Shown in pieces: positions 57,357 through 64,000 of a DNA stretch of 64,000 bases. How positions within the stretch are numbered: position 1 is the first letter of the stretch; the number at the start of each line of letters is the position of its first letter. Made by a program: the position numbers and the translations under genes. The DNA is from Tethya wilhelma. Lineage: Eukaryota > Porifera > Demospongiae > Tethyida > Tethyidae. The notes beneath the pieces were generated by a model that was given only the letters and a program-made list of their open reading frames with translations, searched no databases and was not told the DNA's origin. The stretch spans positions 18,971,190 through 19,035,189 of the forward strand of contig CAXIPT010000001.1 in assembly GCA_964030475.1 (NCBI GenBank), written 5' to 3'.

Positions 57357-57376
57357 TACACGCGCGAGCGCGCGCG
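57357..57376. other. CG-rich alternating patch upstream of D4
   Basis: ACACGCGCGAGCGCGCGCGA lies about 80 bp upstream of the D4 start in AT-rich DNA. It is an unmethylated-promoter-like or Z-DNA-prone patch. Function unknown. Confidence 0.35.
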
Positions 57377-57704
57377 ACCAATCACGCGACATTTCTAGAT
57401 CTGCGCATGCGTAAATAATTACGACCACTCCTCAGGTTCCAATGTCACAATGGCTTGCTTTCACTTAGTGTGTACTTGTGTCCCTTTACAATTACTAGTG
57501 TAAAGAACAAAGTTTTATATACATGTACACGTGTATATAAATATAACAAATTCCTTGAATGTGTAATTGAGGGGGAAATTGTCTATACATATACACATTG
57601 GCGTTACTACTCTACCGACAGAAAACTAACTATAGGAATATCCTTTAAGTTGGAGTTGATAGTCTCTTGATATTAATAGCCTAAACAGTTGACTTACACA
57701 GTCA

Positions 57705-59094
57705 TTAGAAGAAGGAGATCACTGATCCATGAGGGGCCAATGTAAGCCCAATAGCAGTAGCTACAGCCATGAACTACATGAAGGAAAGGAAAAGGTCAGA
57801 AGAGGAGGAAATGTAGTATTGTTGATGTACACACTATAATACTCACTATGTACTTATACAATCTGATACAATTATATGAGTATTATATCAATATTATCAA
57901 TAATTATCAAATGTGAGGGGATTTTTTTTATACCAGTGTACACAGAGGAGTAGGAACCCTTGGTCCAGCACTACTGCTGCTGTCCACAAGTCTGACTTTA
58001 TTGGTTGAAACAAATCCTTCATTGCTTATGTGTGGTTGCAATGGGCCATAAAGAGCATTAGATGATGAGTTGTCCTGACGACGAGCATACAGCACATAGT
58101 AGTCATTATCCAGATTAAGATCATCAGGATCACCACTATTGATGGCCTTAGCAACGCTACATAAATTATAAGTATAGTGGAGAGAAATGCCCATAAAAAT
58201 CTATAACAATTTGCATACCATGGACTGGCATAATTAAACAATGCAAGAGTTAACTTACACACAACGGATTCTACCATTTGCTGCCTGTGAACTGAACATC
58301 ATAACATCTTGTTGAGTGTCAACATCATTAGCTCTCTGAGAAGCATTATTCCATGTATCCAAAGCCACTATCTCATTTGAAGTGGGATCCCTGTTGCAAG
58401 CCACCACATCTGCAGAAAACTAAAAAAGACTCGAGCCTTAGTTTGTATATATTTTAATGTTGTAGGTTAGTGAATAATAACTATAGTGTTACTATGAATA
58501 ACATACCATGTTTTTTGTCTTAGAGAAGCCGACAGCCACCCAGCCCTCAGCCTCTCCCTCCAGGTAGATGTCCAGGTAGCCATTGTTACCAGTGTTAGTG
58601 TTGATGCCAACAAAGATGTCACATTGTGAGGAAGTTTTACAACCATCTGGTTGTTTGAAGATAAGCCTGTAGTATTCAGGAGTCATTGCCTGGCAAAGAA
58701 TTAACAGATATATAGAACTAAACTGGAGAGTTGATAAGTCAGAGATTATAATTATTATGCTATAATTATTGTTACCGGGGCAACTGGAGGAGCTTCGGTA
58801 TCACCTGTAGTCATGGGAGGATCTGTAGCTGCAATAGGCTGGAAAATAGATGGTCAAACTTTAATCTATTATTATGCACTGCAGGTCACTACATGCATAT
58901 TATACTTTGTCAAAACGATCGACTTACAGGGAATGAGAAATTGTTAGCAGAAACACCTCTAACAATGTTGTGCTGTATGAGATCAGTGGGAGAGGCTATG
59001 GTGTTTCCAGAGGCATAGATAATGTAGAGGTCTGTCATGTCGTCCAAGTTGATGTCGTGGTTTTCATCACTTCCATTGATACGCTTCGATACCC

Positions 59095-59176
<82 letters not shown>

Positions 59177-60008
59177 TGTGTGTGTGTCATATATTATTGA
59201 TCATTATAATCAGTAGCAACACATTGAATGTAAACAGTTTATTCTAATTTTAAGTAAACATGTATTATTGGGAATGTGGGTATTTACATCATAGTGATTT
59301 TAACAGGCTTCCACTTTCAAAACAGCTTCAGTATTACGCATCACACTATAGCTATAGGTACACAAGCCACTGACTCACCTACAACTAATTCTTCCATCAA
59401 CAAACTCTCCACCATGGAACTCCAGATCATCTTCCATGGTGGGGTCTCTCTGATTGGCACGACCTGGAGAGGCAGCATTCCAAGAGTCTATACCTCTAAC
59501 CGTATCATTGCTGTTAGCATCTCTAATGCAAGCAACAACGTCAGCACTGAACTGTATATTGAAGGAACAACAAGAAATGAGCTGGTATTCTGATTATTTA
59601 TGCTACACTCTCACCATGTTTGGGGTTGCTGTGAATCCCACGGCAACATAGCCCATGGCCTGTCCTTCCAGATAGATGTCCACATAGCTGCTATTCTCCT
59701 GGTTGAGGTTGACTCCAGCAAAGATGGTACAAGAAGATGGAGCACAACCAGAGGGACTTCTGACAGTGAAGGCATAGTTCTGTGGATCTGTGGTCTAATA
59801 ATTATTATAGCATGATACTCAGTACAACAAACCTACTAAGTTTAAGTATAACTATTATTTTCATTTCATAGGTCATCACATGCATGATGCCTGAGTGTTT
59901 AGGCTCAGATCCTAGACAACCCATAAAACTTACTGGTGGGATGGGCTCAGCCACTGTTTCTCCTACACTGAGAAGGGCTGTAGTTGCTGTCAGTAGAAAG
60001 ACAAACAT
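57705..60008 (-). CDS. Two-DOMON protein D5 with short hydrophobic C-terminus
   Basis: Exons: 59934-60008 (leader MFVFLLTATTALLSVGETVA), 59615-59794, 59379-59551, 58928-59093, 58776-58838 (linker), second unit 58507-58689, 58259-58419, 57934-58156, last 57705-57773. Phases fit, 430 aa. Unit 1 is of the D1 subtype. Unit 2 is the subtype of D2 unit 3 (SSQCDIFVGIN, GWVAVGFSKTKNM, DNDYYVLYARRQDNS). The last exon encodes FMAVATAIGLTLAPHGSVIS and FF, a hydrophobic end without tail. Unit 1, its introns and the upstream region to 60255 are nearly identical, in reverse orientation, to D6. Confidence 0.8.
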
Positions 60009-60256
60009 GATCCGCTACTCATCAATAATTTATTTATTAAGTAATCTTGTAACGTACGGTTGAAGTACATGAAAATGATGACATAATTATTGCTCATGCC
60101 TACATTGAATTGAGCATGCGCAGATGAAGTATGAAATTAAAAATGCATGCTAATATCCAGTGCAGACTGGTCATGCATCAATACACACAACATATCTAAC
60201 TATAAAATAATTGTAAAACTATCATAAACTAATATAAAGATTAGTATTATTATAAT

Positions 60257-60257
60257 A
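60257..60257. other. Single N at the edge of a CA microsatellite
   Basis: N directly before (CA)n 60258-60320. Left of it the sequence is the inverted copy of 61165 onward. Right of it an unrelated gene tail starts in mid-coding region. This looks like a contig join. Confidence 0.95.
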
Positions 60258-60258
60258 N

Positions 60259-60320
<62 letters not shown>

Positions 60321-60335
60321 CACATCACATCACAG

Positions 60336-61102
60336 TCATCAATATTGCTTTTGGTCTGGTACTGTTCAGCAACATGTTTGCTGGCTACTCCAACAGAGCT
60401 GCTGTCTGGGTATACCTCGCCTTCAGTATATTTTACTTCTTCTTCATCATTACAAACATCACAGAGATCATATGCTGGAAGCAGAGAGAAAATAAATGTG
60501 AGTCATGTAATTAATGCAAGCCCTATATTCCACAGCAAAATTAGATGTTAGACTTGTTGACTCTAATGCTTTAAGAGAAGTTCAATTTCGGGACATATCT
60601 TTCTGTTAGTTTTAATAATGTTATTGTAATGCATGTGTGTGTTGTGTGTTGTCTGTATTCCCCTTCCCCTTTTGCACTTCTGTTGATGTGTAAAATGACA
60701 ATTACAAAGATTACAATTAGCCTGGTCTTATAGTAAGGAGAATGATTAGCTATATTGATCCGTGTATTACTGTCTAAAGCATTGATAATTGTAGAGGTTT
60801 CATATAAATGACAAAGTATATCTTTTATGTGCATGCAAACAAACATTTTTCTCTGGACAGCTGGCTCTGATACCATTGAGCTGCAAGAACCGACTGATGA
60901 TGATGAGCCAGGTTCAAACACTGACTACAAAGAGATGGACAGCCCCCTTGGAGGAGGTGATGGCAATGATGGCAGTCAAGAAGAGAGAAAGACACCATCT
61001 AAAGATGCTCCCTTCCACTGGGCCATGTTTGCTGTCCTGATGGCTGTGTTAGTACCTGTAGTGATAACTCTCATTGTGCTGGTTTCCCTCCCTCCTAATT
61101 GA
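60336..61102 (+). CDS. 3' part of a cytochrome-b561-like (FRRS1-type) reductase gene; 5' part missing
   Basis: Two exons: 60336-60497 and 60861-61102, phase-compatible. The first begins inside coding sequence after a CACAG acceptor. It encodes two hydrophobic segments (VINIAFGLVLFSNM; VWVYLAFSIFYFFFIITNI) that resemble the last helices of a b561 domain, ending CWKQRENK. The second encodes an acidic stretch with SDTIELQEPTDDDEPGSNTD and a final membrane helix (FAVLMAVLVPVVITLIVLVS). DOMON-b561 proteins such as FRRS1 move electrons across membranes. No DOMON or early b561 exons are present upstream, because the sequence is cut at the N of 60257. The b561 assignment rests on helix spacing and the shared IELQ tail, so it is moderate. 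Confidence 0.55.
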
Positions 61103-61164
61103 TGACAGCTGTAGCTATATATAGGCCACTGAGGAGCCTTGGATATTGCCTCAACTGTGACTAA

Positions 61165-62254
61165 AATGACATATAATACTAATCTTTATATTAGTTTATG
61201 ATAGTTTTACAATTATTTTATAGTTAGATATGTTGTGTGTATTGATGCATGACCAGTCTGCACTGAATATTAGCATGCATTTTTAATTTCATACTTCATC
61301 TGCGCATGCTCAATTCAATGTAGGCATGAGCAATAATTATGTCATCATTTTCATGTACTTCAACCGTACGTTACAAGATTACTTAATAAATAAATTATTG
61401 ATGAGTAGCGGATCATGTTTGTCTTTCTACTGACAGCAACTACAGCCCTTCTCAGTGTAGGAGAAACAGTGGCTGAGCCCATCCCACCAGTAAGTTTTAT
61501 GGGTTGTCTAGGATCTGAACCTAAACACTCATCATGCATGTGATGACCTATGAAATGAAAATAATAGTTATACTTAAACTTAGTAGGTTTTGTTGTACTG
61601 AGTATCATGCTATAATATAATTATTAGACCACAGATCCACAGAACTATGCCTTCACTGTCAGAAGTCCCTCTGGTTGTGCTCTATCTTCTTGTACCATCT
61701 TTGCTGGAGTCAACCTCAACCAGGAGAATAGCAGCTATGTGGACATCTATCTGGAAGGACAGGCCATGGGCTATGTTGCTGTGGGATTCACAGCAACCCC
61801 AAACATGGTGAGAGTGTAGCATAAATAATCAGAATACCAGCTCATTTCTTGTTGTTTCCTCAATATATAGTTCAGTGCTGACGTTGTTGCTTGCACTAGA
61901 GATGCTAACAACAATGATATGGTTAGAGCTCTGGACTCTTGGAATGCTGCCTCTCCAGGTCGTGCCAACCAGAGAGACCCCACCATGGAAGAAGATCTAG
62001 AGTTCCATGATGGAGAGTTTGTTGGTGGAAGGATTATTTGTAGGTGAGTCAGTGGCTTGTGTACCTATAGCTATAGTATGATATCTATGCTGAAGCTGTT
62101 TTGAAAGTGGAAGCCTGTTAAAATCACTGTGACGTAAATACTCACATTCCCAATAATACATGTTTACTTAAAATTAGAATAAACTGTTTACATTCAATGT
62201 GTTGCTTCTGATTGTAATGATCAATAATATGACACACACACGCACACACACGCA

Positions 62255-62327
<73 letters not shown>

Positions 62328-62500
62328 TACAGAGTATCCAAGCGTATCAATGGAAGTGATGAAAACCATGACATCAACTTGGACACAGACCTCTACATTA
62401 TCTACGTCTCTGGAAACACCATAGCCTCTCCCACTGATCTCATACAGCACAACATTGTTACAGGTGTTAACGTTTCTGCTAACACTTTCTCATTCCCTGT
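61165..62500. repeat. Inverted copy of 58926-60255 (D5 unit 1 and its upstream region)
   Basis: Reverse complement with scattered differences. The upstream 250 bp are almost unchanged. The two arms face each other around the b561-like tail. Confidence 0.85.
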
Positions 62501-62945
62501 AAGTTGATTGTTTTGACAAAGTATAATATGCATATAGTCTTGTGACCTGCAATGATGATAGATTAAAGTTTGACAATCTATTTTCCAGCCCATTGTAGCT
62601 ACCAATCCTCCCATGATTAGAGGTGATACCAGTACCAAAGCTCTTCCAGTTGCCCCGGTAACAAGTGCTGGACCAAGGGTTCCTACTCCTCTGTGTACAC
62701 TGGTATATGAACTTCTTCCTATAAAAATTAGTATAAATAATGTTGATATTCTTATCAAATATATAAGTTGTAAGTGCATATACATATTAGTATGTAATAC
62801 ATACAATGCATGGTCATAGTGGATTTCCTCAATCATACAAGTGTAATATTGTCCCGGCTTATCTTTTCTTTCCTTCATGCAGTTTGTGACTGTAGCTATT
62901 GCTGTTGGGATTGCAGTGGGTCACTCAGAGACTTTCTTCTTCTGA
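61415..62945 (+). CDS. Single-DOMON protein D6, inverted sister of D5
   Basis: Exons: 61415-61489, 61628-61807, 61871-62043, 62333-62498, 62589-62702, 62883-62945 (stop). Phases fit, 256 aa. The leader is identical to D5. The DOMON unit has CALSSCTIFAGVN, YVAVGFTATPNM and DLIQHNIV. The linker exon runs on into PRVPTPLCTL, which in D5 is the end of the second DOMON unit, so the three exons of that unit are mostly deleted here. The last exon encodes FVTVAIAVGIAVGHSETFFF. It may be an allele of D5 with a deletion, placed in reverse, or a true divergent paralogue. Confidence 0.75.
62234..62326. repeat. CA microsatellite in D6 intron 3
   Basis: (CA)n with CG variants, directly before the exon 4 acceptor. 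D1 and D5 have GT or GA/GT tracts at the same intron position (45490-45530, 59101-59190). Confidence 0.9.
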
Positions 62946-63236
62946 TTATGGTGATCATTACTGTCTGCTGTTGAGAGTGTATAGACTTATTATTAATTTA
63001 TTGACTCAAACTTAAGGTATATATATACACTATACAGGTATGGTTGTCTGTACATTTTCTCTGAAATAATCAGTTATTAGCTTATCTCAATGTCATTAAC
63101 TTGTAAAGATACTCATCACAATAAGATAATACATCCAGTGTATATGATCACACTTTAGCGACAAGACACAATTCATGTTGAACGGTTCTTATTTGTGCAT
63201 GCGCATAAATGAACTGATGGTATTCTAGGGCTGCAG

Positions 63237-63398
63237 ATGCTCAGTAGGGCAATGAGCCATCATGGAAGAGGAAATCAGCCATGCCATCTTTGTGAGGTCG
63301 AGGCACTGAAGGAAGATACTATGCTGGAGCACGTTCTCGCTAGTCACCAGGAAGAGCTGCACTGCCAAACTCATCTTTTGACAGCTCAGATTTATTGA
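63237..63398 (+). CDS. Small ORF with one C2H2-type zinc-finger pattern
   Basis: 53 codons from ATG 63237 to TGA, directly after a CTGCAG acceptor-like site. The pattern is C-x2-C-x12-H-x4-H (CHLCEVEALKED then TMLEHVLASH), followed by a second HC pair. It may be a terminal exon of a zinc-finger gene or a short orphan ORF. No upstream partner exon was found. Too short to be sure it is coding. Confidence 0.35.
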   Translation: MLSRAMSHHGRGNQPCHLCEVEALKEDTMLEHVLASHQEELHCQTHLLTAQIY

Positions 63399-63607
63399 AC
63401 ATGATCAGTAATCTTAATTTGGAAATTTTATCTAAATTCAGGTGCATGGTTAGGTTTTGTTGTCATGTCCACATGGGCTGAATCGATTAAACTAAACTTT
63501 GTCTGATGCGCGCGAGGAATGGAACTAGGAATGGAAATATTTATGTATGATGGAACGTGAGAACAAAATTCCTCCAAAAATTACGTCAGCTGTGACTGTG
63601 AACGAAC

Positions 63608-63706
63608 ATGCAGAGTCTGAAAATTATGTTTGTCTTTGAGTTTCTACTAACAACAGCTACAGTCCTTCTCAGTGTTAGAGAAGCTTTGACTCAACCCACC
63701 GCACCA
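63608..63706 (+). CDS. First exon of a further DOMON gene D7 (cut by window end)
   Basis: The leader exon reads MQSLKIMFVFEFLLTTATVL then LSVREALTQPTAP and a GTAAGG donor at 63707. It is the same signal-peptide exon as D1-D6. A second start at 63626 gives MFVFEFLL. No DOMON exon follows before 64000. Confidence 0.7.
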
Positions 63707-63958
63707 GTAAGGTTTGATATCATTCATAATAAGAACGATCTCAGTATAAATTTGAAGCTTGAAGTCATAAATTTAGCTATGCATGTCAACATGAACATGA
63801 TCTGAAATTTGATACCGTATAGATAGAGGCATGTTTCACTGATTCCCTTCACCAATTTTTTTTGGTCATAAATGAAGTATTAGCATCAATAGTAATTATG
63901 TTAAAAATTCTATTGTTAGGCAGTGGTGAACTGAACTAAAGTTAAACTCCCTACATGG

Positions 63959-63959
<1 letters not shown>

Positions 63960-63997
<38 letters not shown>

Positions 63998-63998
63998 T
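63960..63998. repeat. GT microsatellite at window end
   Basis: (GT)n in D7 intron 1. Confidence 0.9.
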
Positions 63999-64000
63999 GT

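Overview
The window looks like genomic DNA from a sponge (demosponge, Amphimedon-like). This is inferred from small-intron genes, metazoan families such as a metabotropic-glutamate-type receptor, TKL kinases fused to kelch repeats, a large DOMON gene array, very many CA/GA microsatellites and short TA- or TTAA-flanked MITEs. I have no database confirmation of the species. Most genes are multi-exon. I rebuilt the splicing by eye from GT/AG sites, reading phase and protein similarity.

Layout. 0.1-11.3 kb: three plus-strand, single-coding-exon kinase-coiled coil-kelch paralogues; the middle one has lost its kelch half. 6.2-21.8 kb, minus strand: one large gene encoding two tandem EH domains, an NPF-containing disordered middle and a long coiled-coil C-terminus. 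The third kinase gene lies inside one of its introns. Broken copies of one of its exons sit behind the other two kinases. 17.3-27.2 kb: the EH exons occur in two copies in opposite orientations around N gaps and microsatellites. This is best read as two haplotypes joined in wrong orientation, because the gene's reading frame is restored only if 17340-18431 is flipped. 28.7-32.6 kb: mGlu-like class C GPCR. 33.7-34.9 kb: NKAPD1 homologue. 35.1-36.5 kb, minus: uncharacterised disordered proline-rich protein. 37.0-44.2 kb: complete 18-exon dihydropyrimidine dehydrogenase gene (DPYD).

44.5-63.7 kb: a tandem array of at least seven secreted or membrane-anchored DOMON genes plus the 3' end of a DOMON/cytochrome-b561-like reductase gene. 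Five run head-to-tail on the minus strand and two lie on the plus strand. They share a modular exon set: signal peptide, three exons per DOMON unit, a Thr/Pro linker, then one of two kinds of C-terminus. One kind is a transmembrane helix with an IELQ and NVAY tail. The other is a very short hydrophobic tail. The b561-like gene carries the same IELQ tail motif, so the array looks like receptor-like proteins derived by exon shuffling from an extracellular heme/redox module. This is the most interesting biological system in the window. Several inverted or repeated segments within it again look like haplotype or assembly joins at CA/GT repeats.

No rRNA, tRNA or CRISPR array was recognised.
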